In this document: positions 9,203 through 18,173 of the stretch, in pieces | Position numbering within the stretch: the first letter of the stretch is position 1 | How the letters are laid out: every line of letters starts with the position of its first letter | Source: Bin80 sp965219915 | GTDB taxonomy: Bacteria > Bacteroidota > Rhodothermia > Rhodothermales > Bin80 | Direction: 5' to 3' | Length of the DNA stretch: 64,000 bases | Assembly: GCA_965219915.1 (NCBI GenBank) | Contig: OZ244794.1 | Coordinates: 2,232,001-2,296,000, forward strand | Program-made: the position numbers and the translations under genes | The notes under the pieces: generated by a model | Seen by the model: only the letters and a program-made list of their open reading frames with translations | Database searches by the model: none | What the model was told of the DNA's origin: nothing

Positions 9203-10993
9203 ATGAAGCGTGCTGTGCAGATCAGGCAGATGCCGATCGAATTGGCCAACAAGATTGCGGCCGGAGAAGTGGTTCAGCGTCCTGCATCGGCCGCAAAGGA
9301 GTTGCTCGAGAACGCCGTTGACGCAGGTGCCTCGGAAATCTCTCTTTCGGTCAAAGCGGCGGGCAGCAGCTTGGTTCAGGTAACCGATAATGGCGCAGGT
9401 ATGGGGCCCGAAGATGCTGTCCAGTGCTTTGAGCGTCATGCGACCAGCAAGATCACGAGCGCAGAAGATCTTGAAAACATCCAGACGCTCGGATTCAGAG
9501 GGGAAGCCCTGGCCTCAATCGCGGCGATCGCACAGGTATCTCTGAGAACAAAGAGGGCAGAGGATGAACAGGGGGTTTGCGTTCGTATCGAGGCGGGGCA
9601 GGTACTTGAGAATTCCCCATGTGCCGCAGCAACTGGCACCACCATAGCAGTTCGTAACTTGTTTTTCAATGTTCCGGCGCGCAGGAGTTTTTTAAAGGCG
9701 CCTTCGACAGAGTTTCGTCATCTCTCAAATGCCTTTGTTGCTCAGGCGCTGGCAAATCCGTGGATCACATTCAAGTTAGTCCATAACCAGCATGAGGTAT
9801 ACCGATTGCCGGGTTCACGCGCAGAGGAGTTCTCAGATGCATTGCGGGGGCGCGTTCGTGCTGTCCTCGGTACGGAAGTCAGCCAGCATCTCGTACTGGT
9901 TAACGAGTCAATGAGCTATATCTCCGCAGTAGGGTTTTTAGCACATCCGGAACATGCCAAGAAATCTCGCAAGGATCAATACTTGTTTGTAAATGACCGT
10001 CCGATAAAAAGTCCCAGTTTAAATCATGCAATCCGATCCGCTTATGACACACTTCTTCCAGAGGGACGTCATCCCGCTTATGTTCTGTTTCTGAACCTTT
10101 CCCCAAGGCATGTCGATGTGAACGTGCATCCTGCAAAGACAGAGGTTCGCTTTGATGATGACCGTGGTGTGTACAATTTTGTGCAGGCGATATCTCGGCG
10201 GGCCCTAGGAATTGCCGATTTGATCCCTCAATATCCAAGTGGTGCATCATCGCTGAGTTTTCAAAGGGGGGCGAACGATACATCAACTAGTTGGAAGCCG
10301 CCGCCTCGCGCAGATGAGTTACCACCAGTTCAGGGAGAGCAGTCGACAATCGTGTACGACATTGAGCGTAGCAGGGCGCCGTCAGGGGCAACGCTGGATG
10401 TGGAAGGGTTTTTATGGCAGTTACAGGACCACTATATCCTGACCCAGCTACACAATGGAATATTGGTTGTTGATCAGCGGGCTGCTCATCAGCGCATTTT
10501 GTTTGAACGTGCCTTGGCGGATTTACAGGCTGGGATAGGGTTGTCACAACAGCTCCTGTTTCCCCAACTGATATGTCTCAATCAGGGGGACTGCGAACTC
10601 CTGCGGGAACTTAGTCCACTTGCTATGGCACTTGGCTTTGATTATTCAATCTCTGAAAACCGCACGGTGACGGTCAGAGGGGTGCCCTCAGACCTGCAAG
10701 CCGGCGCAGAAAAGAAAATCCTGCAGTCCGTACTTGATGAATACAAGTCCAACAGTGAGCTAAAACATCTTTCCATTCAGGAAAATATGGCTCGCAGCAT
10801 AGCCGTACGCGGTGCCATTTCTCCCGGGGTTAAGCTGAATGAAGAGGAAATGCGAACAATGATTGATCGACTCTTCCAGTGCGAAGATCCCTATCGAACC
10901 CCCAGTGGAAAACCAACACTGATCCGATTGACATATGATGAACTGAAGCAGCGCTTCAATCGGCGAGTTGCAGATCATGAAGAATCTGATTGA
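9203..10993 (+). CDS. mutL: DNA mismatch repair protein MutL
   Basis: A 596-residue MutL. The N-terminal GHKL ATPase motifs are intact: ELLENAVDAGA, DNGAGM and GFRGEALASI. MutL couples mismatch recognition by MutS to strand removal. The C-terminal dimerisation domain is present, but the metal-binding endonuclease motif is altered: DQRAAHQRILFE starting at Asp424 has Arg and Gln where endonuclease-type MutL has His and Glu, and the later CPHGRP-type motif reads TPSGKP (566-571). This suggests no latent nuclease. mutS lies ~7 kb downstream. The 3' end overlaps tilS by 17 bp. Confidence 0.97.
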   Translation: MKRAVQIRQMPIELANKIAAGEVVQRPASAAKELLENAVDAGASEISLSVKAAGSSLVQVTDNGAGMGPEDAVQCFERHATSKITSAEDLENIQTLGFRGEALASIAAIAQVSLRTKRAEDEQGVCVRIEAGQVLENSPCAAATGTTIAVRNLFFNVPARRSFLKAPSTEFRHLSNAFVAQALANPWITFKLVHNQHEVYRLPGSRAEEFSDALRGRVRAVLGTEVSQHLVLVNESMSYISAVGFLAHPEHAKKSRKDQYLFVNDRPIKSPSLNHAIRSAYDTLLPEGRHPAYVLFLNLSPRHVDVNVHPAKTEVRFDDDRGVYNFVQAISRRALGIADLIPQYPSGASSLSFQRGANDTSTSWKPPPRADELPPVQGEQSTIVYDIERSRAPSGATLDVEGFLWQLQDHYILTQLHNGILVVDQRAAHQRILFERALADLQAGIGLSQQLLFPQLICLNQGDCELLRELSPLAMALGFDYSISENRTVTVRGVPSDLQAGAEKKILQSVLDEYKSNSELKHLSIQENMARSIAVRGAISPGVKLNEEEMRTMIDRLFQCEDPYRTPSGKPTLIRLTYDELKQRFNRRVADHEESD

Positions 10994-12332
10994 CACATTC
11001 CGTGATCGCGTAGCATCCTATATAAAGAGCTCAGCTCATGTAAGCCTGGATGAGCGTCTACTCGTAGGGGTAAGTGGGGGCGTGGATTCTGTTGTGTTGC
11101 TGGATGTTCTGGGAGTATTGGGGTATGAGTGTGAGGTGGTTCACATCAATTATCATTTACGTGAACAGGAATCTGTCGCAGACGAAACGCTTGTTCGTCA
11201 GCTGTCTCAGCAACGGGAGTTAAACCTTCAGGTGAAGCACGTTTCCGCTCGCACCCGTGCCGCTGGTACTGGATGCTCGGTCCAGATGATAGCCCGTGAT
11301 CTTCGATACGCGGCTTTTGCTGAGGTAGCTTTGCAGCAAGGCCTATCAACGGTAGCTGTAGCACATCACATGGATGACCAGGCGGAGTCGTTGTTGCTAA
11401 ACCTAAACCGGGGAACGGGCCCAGAAGGGCTTGCTGCGATGCGTCCTATCCGTCCGTTGACAGAACAGATCAACTTGGTGCGCCCGCTTCTGGGGGAGAG
11501 TAGGGCATCCATCCAAGCTTATGCAACCGCCAGGAACTTGAAATGGCGGGAGGATCGCTCCAATAAAGACACGAAGTATCTGCGCTCCAGGCTACGCGCA
11601 AACGTTATGCCAAATTTGAATGCCGAAACACTCGCGCGGAGTGCCAGGCTTGTTTCTGAATGGGTTGATGAGGTGATCCGCCCGTTGATCGACAAGAGTT
11701 TTTCTAATGCTGCAAGTGGGCAGTCACTGTCAATCGCACATCTGATGCAACTACCAAATGTACTCGCCAGACGACTGGTCATTGAGGCGCTCCGCAAGTG
11801 GTTACCAGGATCACCTGCAAATGAGGCACTCGCTAAAAGGATCCTGGGGCTGGTAAATTCGCAGACAGGAAAACAAATTGAGGTAGGCGAGGGCGTGATC
11901 TGGCGGGATCGAGCCCATCTCGTGTTTTCCGCTGAGGCCAAGCAAGAAAGGACAGAAGAAATGGAACTGCTTTCTGAATCTGCAGCAGTAGCTGTTCCAG
12001 GTGGACACGTTCGACTCTATCTTACACAGAAGGTGCCTTCAAGTCTTTCTGATCCAAAAGGTGTTTGGCTTGATGCAGAAAAACTGGAATTACCGCTTAC
12101 GGTTCGCCGTTGGCTTGCGGGTGATCGAATGCGCCCCCTAGGTATGCAGGGCACAAAAAAGATCAGTGATTTGTTGACGGATGACGCAGTACCTGCGCAG
12201 GAGCGCAGTTCTGTATCTGTTGTATGTAGCGGTTCGATGATTGCGTGGGTCGTCGGACATAGAATGGCGCACGAGTTTCGCGTAACCCCATCAACCCAAC
12301 AGTATGCCAGACTCTACTACGAGCAAAACTGA
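10977..12332 (+). CDS. tilS: tRNA(Ile)-lysidine synthase
   Basis: TilS converts the wobble cytidine of tRNA-Ile(CAU) to lysidine using ATP and lysine, so that AUA is read as isoleucine. The protein has the N-type ATP-pyrophosphatase P-loop SGGVDS (33-38), the HHMDDQAES motif and a C-terminal TilS domain with VRRWLAGDRMRPLG. The ATG at 10977 is preferred over an in-frame TTG at 10968, giving 451 residues. It overlaps the end of mutL by 17 bp and the start of hpt by 29 bp, so translation is probably coupled. The tilS-hpt adjacency is common in bacteria. Confidence 0.95.
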   Translation: MKNLIDTFRDRVASYIKSSAHVSLDERLLVGVSGGVDSVVLLDVLGVLGYECEVVHINYHLREQESVADETLVRQLSQQRELNLQVKHVSARTRAAGTGCSVQMIARDLRYAAFAEVALQQGLSTVAVAHHMDDQAESLLLNLNRGTGPEGLAAMRPIRPLTEQINLVRPLLGESRASIQAYATARNLKWREDRSNKDTKYLRSRLRANVMPNLNAETLARSARLVSEWVDEVIRPLIDKSFSNAASGQSLSIAHLMQLPNVLARRLVIEALRKWLPGSPANEALAKRILGLVNSQTGKQIEVGEGVIWRDRAHLVFSAEAKQERTEEMELLSESAAVAVPGGHVRLYLTQKVPSSLSDPKGVWLDAEKLELPLTVRRWLAGDRMRPLGMQGTKKISDLLTDDAVPAQERSSVSVVCSGSMIAWVVGHRMAHEFRVTPSTQQYARLYYEQN

Positions 12333-12861
12333 GATCATACATGGCCATCGTTTGAGATTGTTCAAGGATGCAGAGACCATCCAAGCGCGCGTTCGGGAGA
12401 TTGGAAATGTCCTGACACAGTCACACTACGGTAAGCACCCGATTGTATTGGGTCTCATGCAAGGTGCCTTTGTATTTGTGGCGGATCTTGCACGCGCTAT
12501 GGACTTGCCCTGTACGGTGGATTTTTGGCGCCTTTCTTCTTACGGGACAGATACCAAGAGCAGTCAGTCCGTTCGTGAGCTCATGCCACCAACCGTAAGA
12601 CTCCGCGACCGACATGTGATTCTAGTTGATGACATCGTGGATAGCGGCCGAACGCTAACTCATGCACTTCATAGGCTTGCTGAGCATTCACCTCTGTCAA
12701 TCACTGTGGTTGCCTTGTTGCAAAATGAAGCGAGCCCTGTCGCAGTAGATCACGTAGGTTTTGTTTCCGGGGGAGACTTTGTTGTGGGGTATGGCTTGGA
12801 TGTTGCATATGAGTTGCGGGGATTGCCCGCACTCTACTATGTCGAGAATAGCCGTACGTAA
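12304..12861 (+). CDS. hpt: Hypoxanthine phosphoribosyltransferase
   Basis: A 185-residue purine-salvage enzyme that makes IMP or GMP from hypoxanthine or guanine and PRPP. The PRPP-binding loop VILVDDIVDSGRT lies at ~105-117, and the family pattern GLMQGAFVFVADLARAM is upstream of it. The start lies inside the end of tilS (29-bp overlap). It is the last gene of the CPBP-to-hpt run; the next gene begins ~80 bp downstream with its own ribosome-binding site. Confidence 0.94.
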   Translation: MPDSTTSKTEIIHGHRLRLFKDAETIQARVREIGNVLTQSHYGKHPIVLGLMQGAFVFVADLARAMDLPCTVDFWRLSSYGTDTKSSQSVRELMPPTVRLRDRHVILVDDIVDSGRTLTHALHRLAEHSPLSITVVALLQNEASPVAVDHVGFVSGGDFVVGYGLDVAYELRGLPALYYVENSRT

Positions 12862-12944
12862 CAAAGTCTTGCAAACTATCCGTTTAAACGTGGATGGCAA
12901 ATACAGACCGCAAATCCAGAAAACGGCGACTGGGACAAGGAGAG

Positions 12945-14138
12945 ATGCTTCGAACTAAGCTGCCATTGGCGGCTTTGATGGCGCTCGTCCTTACGGGTTG
13001 TGCGGATCCGCTCACAACTGCACCAGAAGAACGGGAGGAGGGGAGCGTCTATGGTGTCACATTGGATTCCTTCTCCGTATCACATGGCATCGGCGCGACG
13101 GCTCTTGCCATCATGAAGGATGGCAATGTCATCTATGAGGGTGTGAGTGGTTTCATGGATGCCGGACACAACAGGGCCATAGTTTCAAACGTGATGATGC
13201 GAGTCGCAAGTGTTTCCAAACCCGTCACAGCCGCTGCTGTTCGTCAACTGGTTGCTGATGGGTCGCTGGCGTTGGATGCGCGGGCCTTCGATCTTGGACA
13301 GCCTGAAGGCGGAGTGCTTGATTTGCAGCCATTTCCTTCGCTCGGTGATTCTCGGTTAATGGATATCACAGTCGAACACCTTCTCAAGCATGGAGCAGGT
13401 TGGGACAGGGATAGCACCGCGGATTGGGTATTTCGAAAAGTCTCGATAGCAAGGAGAATGTCAGTTCCCAGTCCGCCTGGACGGGAAAATACGGTTCGCT
13501 ATGTTTTAGGTCAGCCGTTACAATTTGACCCTGGTTCTGAAACTGTCTACTCCAATGTCGGATATCTGGTATTGGGACTGATTATTGAAAAGGTGTCGGG
13601 AAGGGACTACCTTACCTATGTACGCGAGAATATATTCGCACCCCTTGGTATTTCCGCAGAAGACGTGATTCAGGCCCGTACGTTTCCTGAGGATCGTAGT
13701 ATGAGGGAACCATGGTACGATGCTCCAAGGTTAACTCACAATGTGTTTGATCCAAATGGGCCGCGTGTAACGTGGCCGGATGGAGGATGGCATGCTGAGG
13801 CCAAGCTCGCTGAGGCCGGACTGGTCGCCACTACAAGGGCTCTACTTGAATTTGCTGACGAGTACGTGGTGTGGGGTAGCAGTATCGGTAGTCTACGAAG
13901 CAGTCGAAGCGGAAGCAGTTGGTGGAGCTGGCACGGGGGAACCATGCCAGGAACCAATTCGCTGGTATACCAGAGTGGAGAAGGGGTCAACTATGTCGTT
14001 CTCTTTAATCGTCGCGCCAACACAAGCGACGGATTGTCCTTCGTCAAGAAGTTCATGGAAATTCTGAACGCACGCTTGATGCTGCCAGGTTCTGCACCTG
14101 CTTCCGAGGTGTATGGAGGTGCATCAACCAGTCCGTAA
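12945..14138 (+). CDS. Beta-lactamase-family serine hydrolase, lipoprotein
   Basis: The start at 12945 gives a lipoprotein signal peptide ending in LTGC and is preceded by an AAGGAG ribosome-binding site; the in-frame ATG at 12894 would bury the signal. The 397-residue protein has the class C beta-lactamase/DD-peptidase active-site pattern: Ser89-x-x-Lys92 (SVSK), Tyr202-x-Asn204 (YSN) and a late HGG motif. Members act as esterases, D-amino peptidases or beta-lactamases; nothing here identifies the substrate, and resistance should not be inferred. Predicted to be anchored in the cell envelope. Confidence 0.88.
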   Translation: MLRTKLPLAALMALVLTGCADPLTTAPEEREEGSVYGVTLDSFSVSHGIGATALAIMKDGNVIYEGVSGFMDAGHNRAIVSNVMMRVASVSKPVTAAAVRQLVADGSLALDARAFDLGQPEGGVLDLQPFPSLGDSRLMDITVEHLLKHGAGWDRDSTADWVFRKVSIARRMSVPSPPGRENTVRYVLGQPLQFDPGSETVYSNVGYLVLGLIIEKVSGRDYLTYVRENIFAPLGISAEDVIQARTFPEDRSMREPWYDAPRLTHNVFDPNGPRVTWPDGGWHAEAKLAEAGLVATTRALLEFADEYVVWGSSIGSLRSSRSGSSWWSWHGGTMPGTNSLVYQSGEGVNYVVLFNRRANTSDGLSFVKKFMEILNARLMLPGSAPASEVYGGASTSP

Positions 14139-14399
14139 CGGGCTAAGAAGGAGATACGAAAGCCTAAGATCTTGGAAACGAAGCCAGCACGAGTTCCAGG
14201 ATGTACGTAGTCAGTTTGCATAGAAAATAAGGTGGAGAAATACGTATATACCCATCAGCACCAACCAAAGTCCAGGTCATATTGATTTAACCTATAAGGA
14301 AAAGGCGTTTTCCACGACGCACACGTCGGTAATAATTGATATTGGGGCATGTAGAGTTTATGTTGTAGCTTGTGTGTGTCATCTGATGAATTGAAGAAA
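14139..14399 (+). other. Intergenic spacer, no gene seen
   Basis: This 261-bp spacer separates the serine hydrolase from the sugar-isomerase-like gene. An imperfect 6-bp hairpin around the hydrolase stop codon (about 14130-14144) lacks a T-tract. No promoter matches clearly; the next gene probably has its own. Confidence 0.4.
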
Positions 14400-15350
14400 A
14401 TGAGCCTCAGTCTTAGCCGCAGAACATTCTTGAAAACCACAGCACTGGCTGCCAGTAGCCTGGTAATTCCTCGCCGTGTTTTCTCCGTGCCTTCAACCGT
14501 AAAAGTTGGTGCGATTTCATACAGCTTTCGTCAGATTCCCGGCAGTGCGGAGGAGATTCTTGGGTATATGCAAACTCTTGGACTTGATACTGTGGAGTTA
14601 ATGGGAGGACCAGCTGAAGCGTATGCAGGAGCTCCAGACCCGGGCCCCAGACCACGACATCCTGAATCTATGACCCAGGAGGAAAGGTCGAACTATGTGG
14701 CCGCCAGAGCGGCAGCGCAACAGGAAACACAGAAATGGCGCCGCAGTGCTCCCATGGAGAAGTTTGCTGAGTTGGGCGATATGTTCAGAGATGGGGGTGT
14801 AGATGTAGATATCTTGAAATTGGGCAATCCGAATTGGTTTAAGGAGGACATAGATTATGCCTACAGGGCAGCTAAAGCGATCGGTGCACGCGGAATTTCT
14901 TTTGAAATCTCAGCGCGGTCATCCAAGATAATGGCCCCATTCGCTACACAGTACGATCTTCTCAACGGTATGCACAATCATTTACAGGTAGCCAACGAGA
15001 ATTTCGACTTTGACGAGTACGTCTCCCATGCGCCGAACAATATGCTGAACCTGGACATCGGGCATTACGTCGCTGCGCTTGGGAGTTCTCCTATACCTGT
15101 GATCAAGAAATATCACGACCGGATTAGCCACCTACATCTCAAGGACCGCAAATCCCCCGAAAATGGGCAGGATAATGTTGCATGGGGAACAGGAGATACT
15201 CCGATTGACGATGTATTACGCCTTTTGCGGGACGAAAGCTACCCAATTCCGGCGATGATCGAACTGGAATACCCAATTCCGGAAGGGTCCAGCGTTATGG
15301 AGGAAATGGCTAAGTGTGCTGACTACTGCCGCAAGGCATTGGAATCATAG
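14400..15350 (+). CDS. Tat-exported sugar phosphate isomerase/epimerase-like TIM barrel protein
   Basis: From the ATG at 14400 the protein has 316 residues and begins with a twin-arginine signal (SRRTFLK at 6-12, then a hydrophobic stretch). The rest resembles the xylose isomerase-like TIM barrel family: GLDTVELMGG, LNLDIGHYVA, ISHLHLKDR and a C-terminal MIELEYP, which supply the expected metal-binding Glu, Asp and His positions. Family members isomerise or epimerise sugars or inositols. Export suggests action on extracytoplasmic sugars. An in-frame TTG at 14370 would place ten residues before the Tat motif and is less likely. It overlaps the convergent HD gene by 6 bp. Confidence 0.82.
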   Translation: MSLSLSRRTFLKTTALAASSLVIPRRVFSVPSTVKVGAISYSFRQIPGSAEEILGYMQTLGLDTVELMGGPAEAYAGAPDPGPRPRHPESMTQEERSNYVAARAAAQQETQKWRRSAPMEKFAELGDMFRDGGVDVDILKLGNPNWFKEDIDYAYRAAKAIGARGISFEISARSSKIMAPFATQYDLLNGMHNHLQVANENFDFDEYVSHAPNNMLNLDIGHYVAALGSSPIPVIKKYHDRISHLHLKDRKSPENGQDNVAWGTGDTPIDDVLRLLRDESYPIPAMIELEYPIPEGSSVMEEMAKCADYCRKALES

Positions 15351-16619
15351 CGGAAGGTTGGCTTCCTTTAAATGGCAGACGTACGGCTTTTCAGTAAAGT
15401 GCAAGAGTGCTTTAATTGCAGCTAGATCAGCGTGATCGTCAAGCTCCCGGAGATGCCCTCTCGAATCAAGGATGCGCACGACTCCTTCGTCTGGTTCATA
15501 TGCGGCATGTTTTGACTTGCCCACAGATAAGTAGTATGTATGTGCATCGGGCATACTGACCCCGGTTTTCTCCAGTGTCCGACTTACGCGAACCTGCCAC
15601 TGAGCGAGTAACTCCTGTGCAGGTATTTCGGTGAGGAATGTACACCGAAATAGATCTCGATTGATGATACGCCGCGATAAGTCCGCAAGAATGGGGTCTG
15701 AACTCTGACACCATTGCTTGAGACTACACATTACTTCAGCATCATCCAAGCTCAGGAAGCGATTCAAAACCCCGTCATCCGAGAGTTTTGATGCATCAAT
15801 TCTACGTTCGAGGAACCAGCGCAATGGTGACGAGATGCCGAATACAGCTTCATCATTACTGACGTTAATCAAGTGCCGTGCACGCCGGATCGCACCGCGG
15901 AGCACAAAATCGGCTGCGACCACAGTCTTGTGCAGATATACCTGCCAGTACATTAACCGCCGGGCTATCAGTACGTTTTCGACCGCGTAAATCCCCTTCG
16001 ACTCAATAGCCAGGCAGGATCCCTTTCCTCCGTCCATTGGGTAAACACACAGTGTACGCAGAATACGCTCAATGCCGATTCTACCTTCAACCACCCCGGT
16101 AAAATGTGAATCCCTGCACAAATAATCCAAACGATCCATATCCAGTTGACTCGAAATCAAGTCGCAAAAGAATGAACGTTCATAGGTGCCGGCAAGCATC
16201 TGGATTGCAATGTCCATCGGCGGACCAATCTGCGGTGCGAGCCTCCGCATGAGGGCTAAACTTATTTTCTCATGTGGTGTATCGCAAACCAGATCATACT
16301 CGAGCGAATGGGAATAGGGCCCATGACCAATGTCGTGCAGCAGGATGGCGGCCATAGCTGCCAGTCTTTCATCTTCCGTGATAGGAGTTCCTTTGGCTGC
16401 CAAACTGTCCAGGGCATCGGACATTAATGCCATTGCACCCAGAGCGTGTGGAAAACGACTATGTTCAGCGGCAGGGAAAACAATGAGCCCTAGACCCAAT
16501 TGCTTGATACGTCTGAGCCGCTGGACCTCGCGCGTTTCAAGCAGCGGCTGAATTATCTTCCGGGGTACTCTGATGAATCCGTGGACAGGATCCGAAAGGA
16601 CTATGGCATTGCGTATCAT
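15345..16619 (-). CDS. HD-domain phosphohydrolase (dGTPase/SAMHD1-like)
   Basis: A 424-residue protein with a clear HD-domain metal site: HSRFPHALG, then LLHDIGHGPYSHSLE, and a later MDRLDYLCRDS segment. The N-terminal SDPVHGFIRVP and RRIKQLGL pattern is that of the YdhJ-like HD superfamily related to dGTP triphosphohydrolases and SAMHD1. It may hydrolyse nucleotides, but substrate is not proven. It is transcribed convergently with the sugar-isomerase-like gene and divergently from the deacetylase-like gene (96-bp spacer). Confidence 0.88.
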   Translation of the reverse strand: MIRNAIVLSDPVHGFIRVPRKIIQPLLETREVQRLRRIKQLGLGLIVFPAAEHSRFPHALGAMALMSDALDSLAAKGTPITEDERLAAMAAILLHDIGHGPYSHSLEYDLVCDTPHEKISLALMRRLAPQIGPPMDIAIQMLAGTYERSFFCDLISSQLDMDRLDYLCRDSHFTGVVEGRIGIERILRTLCVYPMDGGKGSCLAIESKGIYAVENVLIARRLMYWQVYLHKTVVAADFVLRGAIRRARHLINVSNDEAVFGISSPLRWFLERRIDASKLSDDGVLNRFLSLDDAEVMCSLKQWCQSSDPILADLSRRIINRDLFRCTFLTEIPAQELLAQWQVRVSRTLEKTGVSMPDAHTYYLSVGKSKHAAYEPDEGVVRILDSRGHLRELDDHADLAAIKALLHFTEKPYVCHLKEANLPL

Positions 16620-16715
16620 TGCAGGTTGGGGCGATTCTCCGACTTGTCACCGAATGAATGCGCACGCTGCTGTAATTTGACCTTACAAGTGATAACACTA
16701 AGCAGATAAGTACTG

Positions 16716-18128
16716 ATGAGGGTTGCACTACCCGTGTGCATTGAAGTAGGCCAAGACTATCGGCCAAAGGCGAAGTACGCCATCCGGATGTTACTTGAGC
16801 CGCTTGGTTTGGGTCCGGTATTTAGGCCACGAAGTGAGTTGGGTAGTCATGGTTTGTACTATGGGCAAAATCCTGCAGGTCTTCCTTCTACGATAACTGT
16901 ACTACCATTAGCGCAAAATGCTGAAAGATACTATGATGATTTTACTGCCATAAATGTGAATTCCGTGGGCTGGAGGAAACATGCCGATCATAATTTTCCC
17001 GTTCTTTTCTCGTCAGAGACCGGAGACGACCTTGTCGCATCGGCCTTCTATTGGCTCTCAGGTTGGCAGGAATTCACCGTACAGGCCCGTGATCAGCATG
17101 GCCGGTTCCCGCATAAAGCGTCACTTCAAGCGATACTTGAAGTGACGCGACTTCCTGTCGTAGATTGCTATCGAACATTCCTAAGAGTGCGTTTAGAAGG
17201 TGCTGGGATTAAGACCGATCGGCGGAAATGGGCCGGGAAGGATTGGGCATTTTGTCCTACGATTGATGTTGACTATCTTCGGCATTGGCGTTTTGGGATG
17301 CTTTTCAGGGAAAAAGTTGAATATTTTCTGTTGAATCGTCGAAAAGTTGGTGTAGGTGAGCGCTGGCGTCGTTTGTTCAAGTTTATCCATAGTGTCTTCA
17401 GTCGGGGCGATGCATTTAAGATTGCCTTGCGTAATATGTATCAAGCGATTCGGGCTTATGGGACTGCCACAATTTTTTTAAAAGCTGCAGCCCACGGCCC
17501 AAATGATGTAAGTTATCAGCTGGATCAACGCTTTCTTCGTGGACTATTGGTAGATCTCTCTTCTGATGGCTTCGAAACAGGCCTTCATCCAAGCTATCAC
17601 GCACATACGCACGTTGCCTATATGCGCAGTGAGCGCAGCGTACTTACTGAGATTACCGGCACAGATCCGGTAAGTGTTCGGCAGCATTTTTTGCGCTATG
17701 ATCCTGTGATAACCCCCCACATCCAGGAGGCAGTCGGTTTTAGGATTGATTCGTCCCTTGGTTTTGCGGAATGCGCCGGGTTCAGGAACGGTACCTGTAT
17801 GCCATTTTTGAGGTTTGACCCTGTGGGAAACAGGGTTCTGGATATTTGGGAAATGCCGCTATTATTTATGGACGGAGCATTGTTTAATCGACAGAAATAC
17901 GGAACGGCTGAAGCCATTCAGGAAAGTATAGAACTCCTAAAACTGTGCCAGATGTTTGGTGGGGTTGCAGTTGGTCTTTGGCACAATGTCATTGGCGAAG
18001 AATTAGACTATCCCGGATGGGGAGAGCACTTTGAGAAAACATTGAAGTGGGGCGGCTCCCGAGGAGCATATATCGCTTCCTTGCAGGATGCGCTTGGTAC
18101 ATGGACGGGTTACCCAGTTGCCAACTAG
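16716..18128 (+). CDS. Polysaccharide deacetylase-like protein with DUF7033-type N-terminal region
   Basis: This 470-residue protein resembles the Bacteroidota group of polysaccharide deacetylase-family proteins that carry an N-terminal DUF7033-like region. The putative metal-binding elements are FCPTIDVD (Asp184/Asp186), replacing the usual TFDDG, and HPSYH (His291/His295), matching the HxxxH of NodB domains. No signal peptide is visible, so it is probably cytoplasmic. Its substrate is unknown; related genes often occur with glycan-assembly genes, but here it sits 45 bp before mutS. Catalytic activity is uncertain. Confidence 0.7.
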   Translation: MRVALPVCIEVGQDYRPKAKYAIRMLLEPLGLGPVFRPRSELGSHGLYYGQNPAGLPSTITVLPLAQNAERYYDDFTAINVNSVGWRKHADHNFPVLFSSETGDDLVASAFYWLSGWQEFTVQARDQHGRFPHKASLQAILEVTRLPVVDCYRTFLRVRLEGAGIKTDRRKWAGKDWAFCPTIDVDYLRHWRFGMLFREKVEYFLLNRRKVGVGERWRRLFKFIHSVFSRGDAFKIALRNMYQAIRAYGTATIFLKAAAHGPNDVSYQLDQRFLRGLLVDLSSDGFETGLHPSYHAHTHVAYMRSERSVLTEITGTDPVSVRQHFLRYDPVITPHIQEAVGFRIDSSLGFAECAGFRNGTCMPFLRFDPVGNRVLDIWEMPLLFMDGALFNRQKYGTAEAIQESIELLKLCQMFGGVAVGLWHNVIGEELDYPGWGEHFEKTLKWGGSRGAYIASLQDALGTWTGYPVAN

Positions 18129-18173
18129 TGGAAGATGTGTCACGGTGTTAACAATATTGATTTACTGTGACTC

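Noticed and set aside
12894..12896. ATG at 12894 for the serine hydrolase
   Set aside because: It would place a basic stretch ahead of the lipoprotein signal; the ATG at 12945 has an AAGGAG site and a clean signal.
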